Source of the DNA: Streptomyces sp. NBS 14/10
Lineage (GTDB): Bacteria > Actinomycetota > Actinomycetes > Streptomycetales > Streptomycetaceae
DNA length: 64,000 nucleotides
Direction of reading: 5' to 3'
Assembly (NCBI RefSeq): GCF_002224125.1
Contig: NZ_NCSM01000055.1
Coordinates: 364-64,363, forward strand
Of the stretch, positions 17,306-25,359 are shown piece after piece. Made by a program: the position numbers and the translations under genes. Within the stretch, counting starts at the first letter, position 1. Each line of letters opens with the position of its first letter. Under the pieces are notes generated by a model. The model made no database searches, was not told the origin of the DNA, and saw only the letters and a program-made list of their open reading frames with translations.

Positions 17306-18217
17306 ATGACACGTGGGATTAAGGCTGTATCCGCGTCGCCTCCTGTTTCCTTGATCACGGAGGGCGTGCGGCTGACCAGGCTGATGACGGACGACGGGGT
17401 GGCGATCGAGGCCGTGTACGCGCCGTTTCAGCCGTATGGAGCGGGGTCGGGCACGGGCACGGACCCGGGTCCGGCCATCGTGGTCGCGCACGGTTTCACG
17501 GGTGCTCTGGAGCGCCCCGCGCTGCGCCGCGCCGCGGCGGCGCTGGGCCGCCACGCGGCCGTGGTCACCTTCTCTTTCCGGGGTCACGGACGCTCCGCCG
17601 GACGCTCCACGGTCGGCGACCGCGAGGTCCTTGACCTGGCCACCGCGGTGCGATGGGCGCGGCGGCTCGGGCACCGGCGGATCGCCACGGTCGGGTTCTC
17701 GATGGGCGGCTCGGTGGTGCTGCGGCATGCGGCGCTGTACGGGGCGGGGGCGCTGGGCGGCAAAACGGGCACAGCGGCTCCAGGGGCTCTTGAAGCAAAA
17801 GCGGGCGCAGGGGCGCGCGAAGCGGCGCACACCGACGCCGCCGTGGCGGTGAGCGCGGCGGCCCGCTGGTACTACCGGGGGACCGCCCCGATGCGCCGTG
17901 TGCACTGGGCGATCACCCGGCCGGCCGGGCGCCTGGTCTCCCGCTACGGGCTGCGCACCCGTATCGACTCCCGCGGCTGGGACCCCGAACCGCTCTCGCC
18001 GGTCGCCGCCGCGCCGCTGATCGCCCCCACGCCCCTGCTGATCGTCCACGGCGACCAGGACCCCTACTTCCCGCTGGACCATCCGCGGACGCTCGTGGAC
18101 GCGGCGGACCCGTCGTCCACAGAGCTGTGGATCGAACCGGGCTTCGGCCACGCGGAGAACGCGGCCGGCCCCGCCCTGCTCGGCCGGATCGCCGCCTGGG
18201 CGACGGCCCACGTGTGA
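17306..18217 (+). CDS. Alpha/beta hydrolase (serine peptidase/dienelactone hydrolase-like)
   Basis: 303 residues. The fold's markers are clear: IVVAHGFTGALERP (oxyanion hole, about 58-71), SFRGHGRSAG, the nucleophile elbow GFSMGGS with Ser132, the acid in LLIVHGDQDPYFP, and the catalytic His in EPGFGHAEN near the C-terminus. An Ala/Gly/Lys-rich insertion (about 145-175) follows the nucleophile, giving a lid of low complexity. Such cytosolic hydrolases next to glnR are conserved in Streptomyces, but their substrate is unknown. The start ATG at 17306 has only a weak GAAGAA ribosome-binding site; later in-frame starts are possible. Confidence 0.85.
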   Translation: MTRGIKAVSASPPVSLITEGVRLTRLMTDDGVAIEAVYAPFQPYGAGSGTGTDPGPAIVVAHGFTGALERPALRRAAAALGRHAAVVTFSFRGHGRSAGRSTVGDREVLDLATAVRWARRLGHRRIATVGFSMGGSVVLRHAALYGAGALGGKTGTAAPGALEAKAGAGAREAAHTDAAVAVSAAARWYYRGTAPMRRVHWAITRPAGRLVSRYGLRTRIDSRGWDPEPLSPVAAAPLIAPTPLLIVHGDQDPYFPLDHPRTLVDAADPSSTELWIEPGFGHAENAAGPALLGRIAAWATAHV

Positions 18218-18220
18218 GAA

Positions 18221-18274
18221 CCGGCCGCGCTCACTCCGCCTCAGCCACCGGCCGCGCTCACTCCGCCTCGGCGA
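18221..18274 (+). repeat. Tandem 27-bp duplication over the ABC gene 3' end
   Basis: Copies at 18221-18247 and 18248-18274 differ at two positions. The second contains the stop codon (18258-18260) and last codons of the ABC gene on the minus strand. Confidence 0.85.
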
Positions 18275-20291
18275 CCGGCTCCGCGAACTGCGCCTCGTAC
18301 AGCCGCGCATAGGCGCCGCCCGCCTCCCGCAGCGACTCATGCGTGCCCTGCTCCACGATCCGCCCCGACTCCATCACGAGGATCACGTCCGCGTCGCGGA
18401 TCGTCGACAGCCGGTGGGCGATCACAAAGCTGGTGCGGCCGGTCCGCAGGGAGGCCATCGCATGCTGGATCAGCACCTCCGTACGGGTGTCGACCGAGCT
18501 CGTGGCCTCGTCCAGGACCAGGATCGCCGGCTCCGCGAGGAACGCCCGGGCTATCGTGATCAGCTGCTTCTCACCGACGCTGATGTTGGAGCCCTCGTCG
18601 TCGATCACCGTGTCGTAGCCGTCCGGCAGGGTCCGTACGAAGCGGTCGACATGCGTGGCCTTGGCCGCCTCCACGATCTTGTCGAAGGAGGCGCCCTCCG
18701 CCCCGTACGCGATGTTGTCCGCGATCGTCCCGCCGAAGAGCCAGGTGTCCTGGAGCACCATGCCGATGTTGGAGCGCAGCTCCTCCCGGGACATGGCCGC
18801 GATGTCCACCCCGTCCAGCGTGATCCGCCCGCCACTGACCTCGTAGAACCGCATCAGCAGATTGACCAGGGTGGTCTTGCCCGCGCCGGTCGGGCCGACG
18901 ATGGCCACCGTCTGGCCCGGCCGCACCGCCAGCGACAGGTCCTCGATCAGCGGCTTGTCGGGGTCGTAGCGGAAGGAGACGTCCTCGAACTCGACCCGGC
19001 CGCGCACCCGCTCGGGCCGCGCCGGCTTCGCCGCGTCCGGCTCCTGCTCATGGGCGTCCAGCAGCTCGAAGACCCGCTCGGCGGAGGCGACGCCCGACTG
19101 CACCAGGTTGGCCATCGAGGCGACCTGGGTGAGCGGCTGGCTGAACTGGCGCGAGTACTGGACGAAGGCCTGGACGTCGCCGATCGACAGCGCCCCACTG
19201 GCCACCCGCAACCCGCCGACCACGGCGACCAGCACATAGTTGAGGTTGCCGATGAACATCATCGCGGGCTGGATGATCCCGGAGATGAACTGGGCCCGGA
19301 AGCCCGCCTCGTACAGCTTCTCGTTCTGCACCCCGAAGAGCTCGGCGGACTCCTTCTGCCGGCCGAAGACCTTCACCAGCGAGTGGCCGGTGTACATCTC
19401 CTCGATATGGGCGTTGAGCTTGCCGGTGGTCTTCCACTGCTGCACGAACTGCGGCTGCGCCCGCTTGCCCACCTTCGTCGCCACGACCACCGAGATCGGC
19501 ACGGTCACCAGCGCGACCAGCGCCAGCAGCGGCGAGATCCAGAACATCATGGCCAGCACGCCCACGATGGTCAGCAGCGAGGTCATCAGCTGGCTGAGGG
19601 TCTGCTGAAGCGTCTGCTGGATGTTGTCGATGTCGTTGGTGGCCCGCGACAGCACCTCGCCGCGCTGTTGCTTGTCGAAGTACGACAGGGGCAGCCGGGC
19701 CAGCTTGTGTTCGACCTCCTCGCGCAGCCGGAAGACCGCGCGCTGCACCACGACCGTGGCGATACGCGCCTGGAAGAGGTTGAGCAGCGAGGAGAAGGCG
19801 TAGATCACGGTCACCCACATCAGCACGGTCCCGACCGCGCCGAAGTCGATGCCCTGGCCGGGGACCACGTCCATGGACGCGACCATGTCGGCCACCGTGC
19901 CCTGGCCCTCGCGCCGCAGCCCCTCGACCGCCTCCGCCTTGGTCGCGTCGGCGGGCAGCTGCCGCCCGATGATGCCCGCGAAGATCAGGTCCGTGGCCTG
20001 GCCGAGGATCTTCGGGCCGAGCACCGAAAGCCCGACGCTGACCGCGCACAGCGCGAGCACCGCCAGCGCCATCCCGCGCTCGGGCCGCAGCGTTGCCAGC
20101 AGCCGGCGGCCGGAGCCCTTGAAGTCCATGGAGCGCTCGGTCGGCTGGCCGCCCATGAAGCGCCCGGGGCCGGCCGCGGGCGCGGGGCCTCTTCGGGGCG
20201 CGGCGGTGGCGGCCGGCGGTTCCTTGGACAACGACGCGCCGGCGGTACTGGCTGCCGGGGCGCTGGACGCGGGAGCACTCTTCTCGCTCAC
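18258..20291 (-). CDS. ABC exporter subunit with canonical catalytic Glu and degenerate signature
   Basis: 677 residues: an Ala/Pro-rich 60-residue leader, a six-helix exporter domain (first helix near LAVLALCAVSVGLSVLG) and a nucleotide-binding domain. Motifs: Walker A GPTGAGKT, Walker B AILVLDEATSSVD with the catalytic Glu, H-loop VIAHRLS. Its signature is ISVGEKQ rather than LSGGQ. Combined with the partner at 20410-22143, this predicts a heterodimer with one consensus and one degenerate ATP site, as in TM287/288 and BmrCD-type multidrug exporters. An unusual insertion in the first extracytoplasmic loop (GIIGRQLPADATKAEAVEGL...) is typical of this Streptomyces subfamily. It is the second gene of the two-gene operon. 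Confidence 0.92.
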   Translation of the reverse strand: MSEKSAPASSAPAASTAGASLSKEPPAATAAPRRGPAPAAGPGRFMGGQPTERSMDFKGSGRRLLATLRPERGMALAVLALCAVSVGLSVLGPKILGQATDLIFAGIIGRQLPADATKAEAVEGLRREGQGTVADMVASMDVVPGQGIDFGAVGTVLMWVTVIYAFSSLLNLFQARIATVVVQRAVFRLREEVEHKLARLPLSYFDKQQRGEVLSRATNDIDNIQQTLQQTLSQLMTSLLTIVGVLAMMFWISPLLALVALVTVPISVVVATKVGKRAQPQFVQQWKTTGKLNAHIEEMYTGHSLVKVFGRQKESAELFGVQNEKLYEAGFRAQFISGIIQPAMMFIGNLNYVLVAVVGGLRVASGALSIGDVQAFVQYSRQFSQPLTQVASMANLVQSGVASAERVFELLDAHEQEPDAAKPARPERVRGRVEFEDVSFRYDPDKPLIEDLSLAVRPGQTVAIVGPTGAGKTTLVNLLMRFYEVSGGRITLDGVDIAAMSREELRSNIGMVLQDTWLFGGTIADNIAYGAEGASFDKIVEAAKATHVDRFVRTLPDGYDTVIDDEGSNISVGEKQLITIARAFLAEPAILVLDEATSSVDTRTEVLIQHAMASLRTGRTSFVIAHRLSTIRDADVILVMESGRIVEQGTHESLREAGGAYARLYEAQFAEPVAEAE

Positions 20292-20310
20292 GCCCCTTCC
20301 TCCCGCTCAG

Positions 20311-20404
20311 TCTTGGCGCGCTTCAATGCGCGGGCTTCCCTCGTCGCTGCTCGCTCCTCCGTCGCTGCGCGGCTCCTCAGTCCAGCCCGCACAGCGCGCC
20401 AAGA
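20311..20404. repeat. Long imperfect inverted repeat between two ABC genes
   Basis: Arms tcttggcgcgct (20311-20322) and agcgcgccaaga (20393-20404) are perfect over 12 bp. A second inner pair (about 20328-20337 with 20383-20392) matches 9 of 10. The loop contains CTCGCTCCTCCGTCGCTGCG-like sequence. It fills the 118-bp gap between two genes that must be co-expressed. Confidence 0.75.
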
Positions 20405-20409
20405 CACGC

Positions 20410-22143
20410 TCATGCTGCCTCCTGCTCGGTGAGCTGGGAGAGCACGATCTCCCGGTAGGTCTGGTTGTTCTCCATCAGTTCGGCGTGGGTGCCGGTGCCG
20501 ACGACCCGCCCCTCGTCGAGGACCACGATCCGGTCCGCGCCGCGGATGGTGGACACCCGCTGGGCGACGATGACCACCGTCGCGTCCTCCGTCTCATCCG
20601 CCAGCGCGGCGCGCAGCCGCGCGTCCGTGGCGTAGTCCAGGGCCGAGAAGGAGTCGTCGAAGAGGTACACGGCCGGCTGGCGGACCAGCGCGCGGGCGAT
20701 CGCCAGCCGCTGCCGCTGCCCGCCGGACACATTGCCGCCGCCCTGCGCGATGGGGGCCTCCAGCCCGCCCTCCATCCGCTCGACGAAGTCACGGGCCTGG
20801 GCGATCTCCAGGGCCTGCCACAGCTCCTCGTCGGTCGCGTCCGGCTTTCCGTACCGCAGGTTCGAAGCGACGGTGCCGGAGAAGAGGTACGGCTTCTGCG
20901 GCACCAGGCCGATGGACTCGGCCATCAGGACCGGGTCCATGTCGCGTACGTCGACCCCGTCGAGGTGCACACTGCCGTCGGTCGCGTCGAACAGCCGCGG
21001 CACCAGGCCCAGCAGGGTGGACTTGCCGCTTCCGGTGGAGCCGATGACGGCCGTGGTCTGACCGGGCCTGGCGACCAGTGAGACATCGCGCAGCACCGGC
21101 TCCTCGGCGCCCGGGTAGCGGAACTCCACGCCCCGCAGCTCCAGCAGGCCCCGGCGCTCCAGGGGCGGAACGGGCTTCAGGGGCGGGGCGACGCTGGTCT
21201 CGGTCTCCAGCACCTCCTGGATGCGCTCGGCGCACACCTCGGCCCGCGGCACCATCATGAACATGAAGGTGGCCATCATCACAGCCATCAGAATCTGCAT
21301 CAGATAGCTGAGGAACGCGGTCAGCGCGCCGATCTGCATATCCCCGCTGTCGATGCGGTGCCCGCCGAACCAGACGACCGCGACGCTGGAGAGGTTCACC
21401 ACCATCATCACGGCCGGGAACATCAGCGACATCAGCCGGCCGGCCTTCATCGACACGTCGAGCAGCTCGGTGTTGGCCCCGGTGAAGCGGTCCCGCTCAT
21501 GCTGGTCGCGGACGAAGGCCCGGATCACCCGGATGCCGGTGATCTGCTCGCGCAGCACGCGGTTGACGGTGTCGATGCGCTCCTGGACGCCGCGGAACAG
21601 CGGGCGCATCTGCCGGACGATCAGCGAGACGATGATGCCCAGGGTCGGCACGATGAGCAGCAGCAGCCCGGAGAGCGGCACATCCTGGTTGAGCGCCATG
21701 ATGATGCCGCCCACACACATGATCGGCGCCGAGACCATCAAGGTGAACGACATCAGGGCCAGCATCTGGACCTGCTGTACGTCGTTGGTGGTACGGGTGA
21801 TGAGGGAGGGCGCGCCGAAGTGGCCCACCTCACGCGCCGAGAAGGACTGCACGCGGTCGAAGACGGCCGCGCGCACATCACGGCCGAGTGCGCTCGCCGT
21901 CCGGGCGCCGTAGTAGACGGCGCCGACGGAGCAGACGATCTGCGCCAGCGTGATGGCGATCATCAGGCCGCCGACCTGCAGGATGTAACCGGTGTCACCC
22001 TTGATGACACCGTGGTCGATGATGTCGGCGTTGAGGGTCGGCAAATAGAGCGTCGCCAGTGTCTGCACCAGTTGCAGCACGACGATCAAGGCAATCGATT
22101 GGGTGTAGGGCCTCAGGTACGCCCGTATAAGTCGGACCAGCAC
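20410..22143 (-). CDS. ABC exporter subunit with degenerate catalytic residue
   Basis: 577 residues: six-helix exporter domain (MLVRLIRAYLRPYTQSIALI start, no leader) plus nucleotide-binding domain. Motifs: Walker A GSTGSGKS, signature VSGGQRQRLA (canonical), Walker B VYLFDDSFSALD, in which the catalytic Glu is replaced by Asp. With the partner's degenerate signature, this half forms the non-hydrolytic site of a heterodimer, leaving one consensus site made from this signature and the partner's Walker motifs. It is the first gene of the operon. Export of drugs or lipids is inferred from family. Confidence 0.92.
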   Translation of the reverse strand: MLVRLIRAYLRPYTQSIALIVVLQLVQTLATLYLPTLNADIIDHGVIKGDTGYILQVGGLMIAITLAQIVCSVGAVYYGARTASALGRDVRAAVFDRVQSFSAREVGHFGAPSLITRTTNDVQQVQMLALMSFTLMVSAPIMCVGGIIMALNQDVPLSGLLLLIVPTLGIIVSLIVRQMRPLFRGVQERIDTVNRVLREQITGIRVIRAFVRDQHERDRFTGANTELLDVSMKAGRLMSLMFPAVMMVVNLSSVAVVWFGGHRIDSGDMQIGALTAFLSYLMQILMAVMMATFMFMMVPRAEVCAERIQEVLETETSVAPPLKPVPPLERRGLLELRGVEFRYPGAEEPVLRDVSLVARPGQTTAVIGSTGSGKSTLLGLVPRLFDATDGSVHLDGVDVRDMDPVLMAESIGLVPQKPYLFSGTVASNLRYGKPDATDEELWQALEIAQARDFVERMEGGLEAPIAQGGGNVSGGQRQRLAIARALVRQPAVYLFDDSFSALDYATDARLRAALADETEDATVVIVAQRVSTIRGADRIVVLDEGRVVGTGTHAELMENNQTYREIVLSQLTEQEAA

Positions 22144-22247
22144 ACCGGAACCCTAAGCGAGGGTCTTAGGGCATGCCCCTGGATTTACCGGTCTGCTGCC
22201 GGACCCCGTCATCATGGGGGGCGGCAGATGACGGGAGAGGGATCGCG

Positions 22248-22532
22248 ATGGCGATGAAGAACACGGCGGGGCCGCCGGCCGGCACCATCCGGTACTGGGC
22301 CGCGGCCAAGGCGGCCGCCGGCACCGCCGAGGAGCCGTACGCCGCGGCGACGCTCGCCGAGGCCCTGGCCGCGGCCCGGCAGCGGCACACCGCGCGGCCG
22401 GAGTTCGCGCGAGTGCTGGGGCGCTGTTCGTTCCTGGTCGACGGGGACCCCGTCGGCACCCGTGATCACAAGACGGTCCAACTGGCCGAGGGCGGCACGG
22501 TCGAGGTGCTCCCGCCGTTCGCAGGAGGGTGA
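22248..22532 (+). CDS. ThiS/MoaD-family small sulfur-carrier-like protein
   Basis: 94 residues with a beta-grasp pattern (TIRYWAAAKAAAGTAEEPYA at the start, VEVLPPFAGG at the end). The C-terminal Gly-Gly is the feature adenylated or thiocarboxylated in MoaD/ThiS carriers, with the typical PP(F)(A/S)GG ending. These proteins donate sulfur in molybdopterin, thiamine or other syntheses. No moaE, moeB or thiG gene is next to it, but sulfurtransferase cysA and sseC lie about 3 kb downstream. GGGAGAGGG precedes the ATG. The next gene starts 10 bp after its stop, so they are co-transcribed. Confidence 0.85.
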   Translation: MAMKNTAGPPAGTIRYWAAAKAAAGTAEEPYAAATLAEALAAARQRHTARPEFARVLGRCSFLVDGDPVGTRDHKTVQLAEGGTVEVLPPFAGG

Positions 22533-22542
22533 CCCCGACGTC

Positions 22543-23994
22543 ATGAGCAACCAGCCGCAGCACCCCGGGAATCATCCGTACGACCCTTATGGGCCGAACG
22601 GGTCGGCCGAGCCGCCGTACCAGGCTTACGAGGGATACGAGGGACACGAGGGCCAGGCGCAGCAGCAAGGCGCGTACGGGGCCTACGCCCCGCAGGGGCA
22701 GTACGACGCGCACGGCCAGTACGACCCCCATGGGCAGCAGCCCGCCGCCTGGCAGGGGTACGACGGACAGCAGGGCTACGACGGACAGCAGGCGGCGTAC
22801 CAGCAGGGGTACCAGCACCCGCAGCAGCAGGGGTACCAGGATCAGGGGTACGCACAGCAGGGGTACGCCCAGCAGGGGTACGCACAGCAGGGGTACGCAC
22901 AGCAGGGGTACGCACAGCACGGATACCACCAGGGCGGCCAGGCCCACCAGCAGCAGACGTACCAGGGGAACCAGCCGCACCAGGCGCAGGGATACCAGGG
23001 GCAGCAGGCAGGTCAAGGGCACCAGGGATACCAGGGGCAGCAGGAGCCGTACGCCGCTGCCTGGGACGGTCAGCGGCAGCACGCCCCGGCCGCCCAGACG
23101 ACGGCGGACACCATGCAGTTCGCGGCCGCCACGCACACACCGCGCACCCCGGCCCAGGCCCAAGCCGTACCGTCGCCCTCGACTCCGGCCGAGCCCGCCG
23201 CCGAGCCCGCCGCATCCGCCAAGCCGCTCACCGCCGCCGAGCAGGCCCGCGCCGAGGGCCGCCCGATCATCCTCTCCCCGGGGCTGACGCCCGCCGCCCT
23301 GACCGCCGTGCTCGCCGCCCTCCTCGCGGCCACCGCGCCGCTGGCCCGGCCGGCCGTCGCCGTCGTCGTGGCGCTGCTCCAGGCGGTCACCGCGGCCGGC
23401 TGGTTCCGGCTCAACGGCATGTGGCCCGCCCGGCAGGGCATCGCGCTGGCCTTCGCGGGCGGTCTGGCCGCGGACATCGGCCTGCTGACCACCGAGCGCG
23501 CCCACGCCCCGACCGTGCTCATGGGCACGATCGGCGTCTGGCTGCTGCTGGTGCTGATCCTCCAGCTGCGCAGCCACGCCTCGCCCGACGAGCGGATGTA
23601 CGGCCTGACGGCGACCGTCGCCTCGACCGCGGTCACCGTGATCGCGGCCGGGCACCTGGCCGCGGTCGCCGAGTCCTCGGACGCCGTCGTGGTGGGGGCC
23701 GCCGCCGTCGCCGTGGCGGCGCTCGTACGGGCCCTGCCGCTGCCGGGCGCGGCCGCCGCGGTCCTGGCGCTGGCGGCGTCCGCGGGCGCGGGCCTGGCGG
23801 CCACCCGGGTGACCGACACCGGCACCACCAACGCCGTGCTGCTGGGCCTGGCGGCGGGGGTGTGCGCGCTGATCGGACTGCGCGTGGCCAGCTACGACTA
23901 TCCGTCCCGCTTCGTCCATATGACCGCGGGCGTCGCCCTCCCCCTCGCCGCCGCGGCCCCGGCGGTCTATGTCATCGGGCGCGCCCTGGGGTGA
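22543..23994 (+). CDS. Membrane protein with Gln/Tyr/Gly-repeat N-terminal region
   Basis: 483 residues. The first 190 or so are low complexity: Pro/Tyr-rich, then repeated GYAQQ/GYQGQ units. About residues 245-480 form an Ala/Val/Leu-rich domain with roughly eight membrane helices (LTPAALTAVLAALLAATAPL onward). The repeated cytoplasmic tail resembles prion-like or adhesive low-complexity domains, and many actinobacterial membrane proteins carry such tails. No catalytic motif is visible, and I do not recognise a specific function. It follows the ThiS/MoaD-like gene closely. The tail's exact length is likely to vary by repeat number. Confidence 0.8.
   Translation: MSNQPQHPGNHPYDPYGPNGSAEPPYQAYEGYEGHEGQAQQQGAYGAYAPQGQYDAHGQYDPHGQQPAAWQGYDGQQGYDGQQAAYQQGYQHPQQQGYQDQGYAQQGYAQQGYAQQGYAQQGYAQHGYHQGGQAHQQQTYQGNQPHQAQGYQGQQAGQGHQGYQGQQEPYAAAWDGQRQHAPAAQTTADTMQFAAATHTPRTPAQAQAVPSPSTPAEPAAEPAASAKPLTAAEQARAEGRPIILSPGLTPAALTAVLAALLAATAPLARPAVAVVVALLQAVTAAGWFRLNGMWPARQGIALAFAGGLAADIGLLTTERAHAPTVLMGTIGVWLLLVLILQLRSHASPDERMYGLTATVASTAVTVIAAGHLAAVAESSDAVVVGAAAVAVAALVRALPLPGAAAAVLALAASAGAGLAATRVTDTGTTNAVLLGLAAGVCALIGLRVASYDYPSRFVHMTAGVALPLAAAAPAVYVIGRALG
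22843..22917 (+). repeat. Five tandem 15-bp repeats coding QGYAQ
   Basis: Units caggggtacgcacag at 22843, 22858, 22873, 22888 and 22903; the second unit has one substitution (cgcccag). Looser units of the same type extend on both sides from about 22790 to 23040. Confidence 0.9.
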
Positions 23995-24066
23995 TCCGGA
24001 CCCCGCCGTACGGTTCGGCCCCTGCCGTGTGATCCGGACCTCGCCGTGTGATCCGGGCCTCGCCGC
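23991..24066 (+). repeat. Three 19-bp repeats at a stop codon
   Basis: Copies of gtgatccggacctcgccgt lie at 23991-24009, 24029-24047 and 24048-24066. The first includes the TGA of the preceding membrane protein gene. Confidence 0.85.
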
Positions 24067-24146
24067 CCGGCCACGCCCGTACCGCTGCGGTTAGGCTCGC
24101 AGCCTCAGGCGTGGGCCTGAGCCAGAGCATGGGGGACCCCAACACA

Positions 24147-24842
24147 ATGCGCGCACTGCGAATCACGGCGATCGTCTTCGTCGTACTCGGCATTCTGTTC
24201 GTCGCCGCCGACCGCCTGGCGGTGTACTTCGCGGAATCCGAGGCCGCCGACAAGATCAAGACCAGTCAGGGGCTGACCAACACCCCCGATGTCTCGATCA
24301 AGGGCTTCCCGTTCCTGACCCAGGTCGCCGGCAAGGAGCTGGACGAGGTCGAGATCGGCATGGACGGGCTGACCACGGACGCGGGGGGCGGCCGTACGGT
24401 GCGCGTCACCAAGCTCAACGCCTCGCTGCACAACGTCCGGATATCCAGCAGCTTCTCCTCCGCCACCGCCGACAGCGCCACCGGCTCCGCGCACATCAGC
24501 TACGCGGACCTGTCCACGGCGGCCGGCCAGGGCATCACGGTCGGCTACGCCGGGAAGGACAAGTCGGGCCAGGCCCGCGTCAAGATCACCGGACAGCTGA
24601 TGGGCCTGAGCATGAGCACGTACTCCACGGTGACCCTCGTCAACGGCGACACGATCCGGATGCGCGCCGAGTCCGTCCCGGGCAGCAAGATCCCCGGGTG
24701 GGAGGAGAAGGTGCGCCAGCGCACGGACATCGACCGCAAGATCGACGGCCTGCCGACGGGCATGCGGCTCGAGAAGGTCGAGACGGACAAGGACGGCATA
24801 GACGTATCGGTCGTGGGTAATAACGTCGAGCTGGCGGGCTGA
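24147..24842 (+). CDS. DUF2993 (LmeA-like) lipid-binding protein
   Basis: 231 residues: one N-terminal membrane anchor or uncleaved signal (ALRITAIVFVVLGILFVAAD), then a full DUF2993 domain with the hallmark SIKGFPFLTQVAGKELDEVE, SADSATGSAHISYADL-like strands and a C-terminal RLEKVETDKDGIDVSVVG. Mycobacterial LmeA, of the same family and in a similar neighbourhood beside cysA and sseC, is an envelope phosphoinositide-binding protein. This is the shorter of two paralogues here and the better positional match to LmeA. The ATG at 24147 has GGGGGA 10 nt upstream; an in-frame ATG at 24129 is an alternative. Confidence 0.87.
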   Translation: MRALRITAIVFVVLGILFVAADRLAVYFAESEAADKIKTSQGLTNTPDVSIKGFPFLTQVAGKELDEVEIGMDGLTTDAGGGRTVRVTKLNASLHNVRISSSFSSATADSATGSAHISYADLSTAAGQGITVGYAGKDKSGQARVKITGQLMGLSMSTYSTVTLVNGDTIRMRAESVPGSKIPGWEEKVRQRTDIDRKIDGLPTGMRLEKVETDKDGIDVSVVGNNVELAG

Positions 24843-25077
24843 GCCGACGGAACCCCCGGCGCCGCCCTCCCCTTGCGGCCTCCTCCCCCCACGCCGTTTC
24901 CTCCAGATCGTTCCTGCTGTCCATCCGCTGAGACGAACTCGTCCGCGATGGCAACATTCAGCAGACATTCAGCGGGCATCCAGGGGCGTTCGGTGCCCCG
25001 CCGACCACTCGGCGGGGCACCGGGCGCCCCTCTCGTTTCACATCGCGGACAATCTCGTCTCACCATCCGACACACCG

Positions 25078-25107
25078 GTGACATGCCCGCCAGTCCGTCC
25101 CTACGAT
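25078..25107 (+). promoter_or_regulatory. Promoter of the leaderless Cys-codon leader ORF
   Basis: A -35 like GTGACA (25078-25083) and a -10 TACGAT (25102-25107) are separated by 18 bp, or 17 bp if the -35 is read one base later as TGACAT. The ATG of the leader peptide begins 8 bp after the -10, so transcription probably starts at or next to the ATG (leaderless). Confidence 0.7.
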
Positions 25108-25114
25108 CGGACGC

Positions 25115-25195
25115 ATGAAGCGACAGGCGGATCTCACGAAGCGGCGGGCAGTAGACCTGTGCCGCGTTGCCGCCATGCTCTGTCGCGCCGCCTGA
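25115..25195 (+). CDS. Putative Cys-codon leader peptide (attenuator uORF) upstream of cysA
   Basis: Twenty-six codons from ATG 25115, of the type MKRQADLTKRRAVDLCRVAA..., with two Cys codons, one in VDLCRVA and one in MLCRA. Short actinobacterial ORFs with the (V/L)DLxRV..CR pattern precede sulfur-metabolism genes and are annotated as putative leader peptides. In mycobacteria, Cys-codon leaderless uORFs have been shown to sense cysteine by ribosome stalling. Here it has no ribosome-binding site but sits 7 nt after a good -10 box, as expected for leaderless translation. It ends 164 bp before the sulfurtransferase gene. Function in cysteine-dependent attenuation is inferred. Confidence 0.75.
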   Translation: MKRQADLTKRRAVDLCRVAAMLCRAA

Positions 25196-25359
25196 CGAGG
25201 ACGCGCGGCCCGCTCCTTTTCTTGCCTCATCGGCCCCGCTCCTTTCGGCCCGTCAGCCGAGCCCGCCCGCACTCCGTTCGTACGCTCGCTACCGAACCGC
25301 GCGTAGCCCGCATACCGACGCGTACCCGTACCGCCGCAACTGCCCCGGAGGAGAGAAAC

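Noticed and set aside
22790..23040. Repeat array that could be taken for a CRISPR
   Set aside because: The units are contiguous, in frame and code for QGYAQ-type repeats in one protein; there are no spacers and no cas genes in the window.
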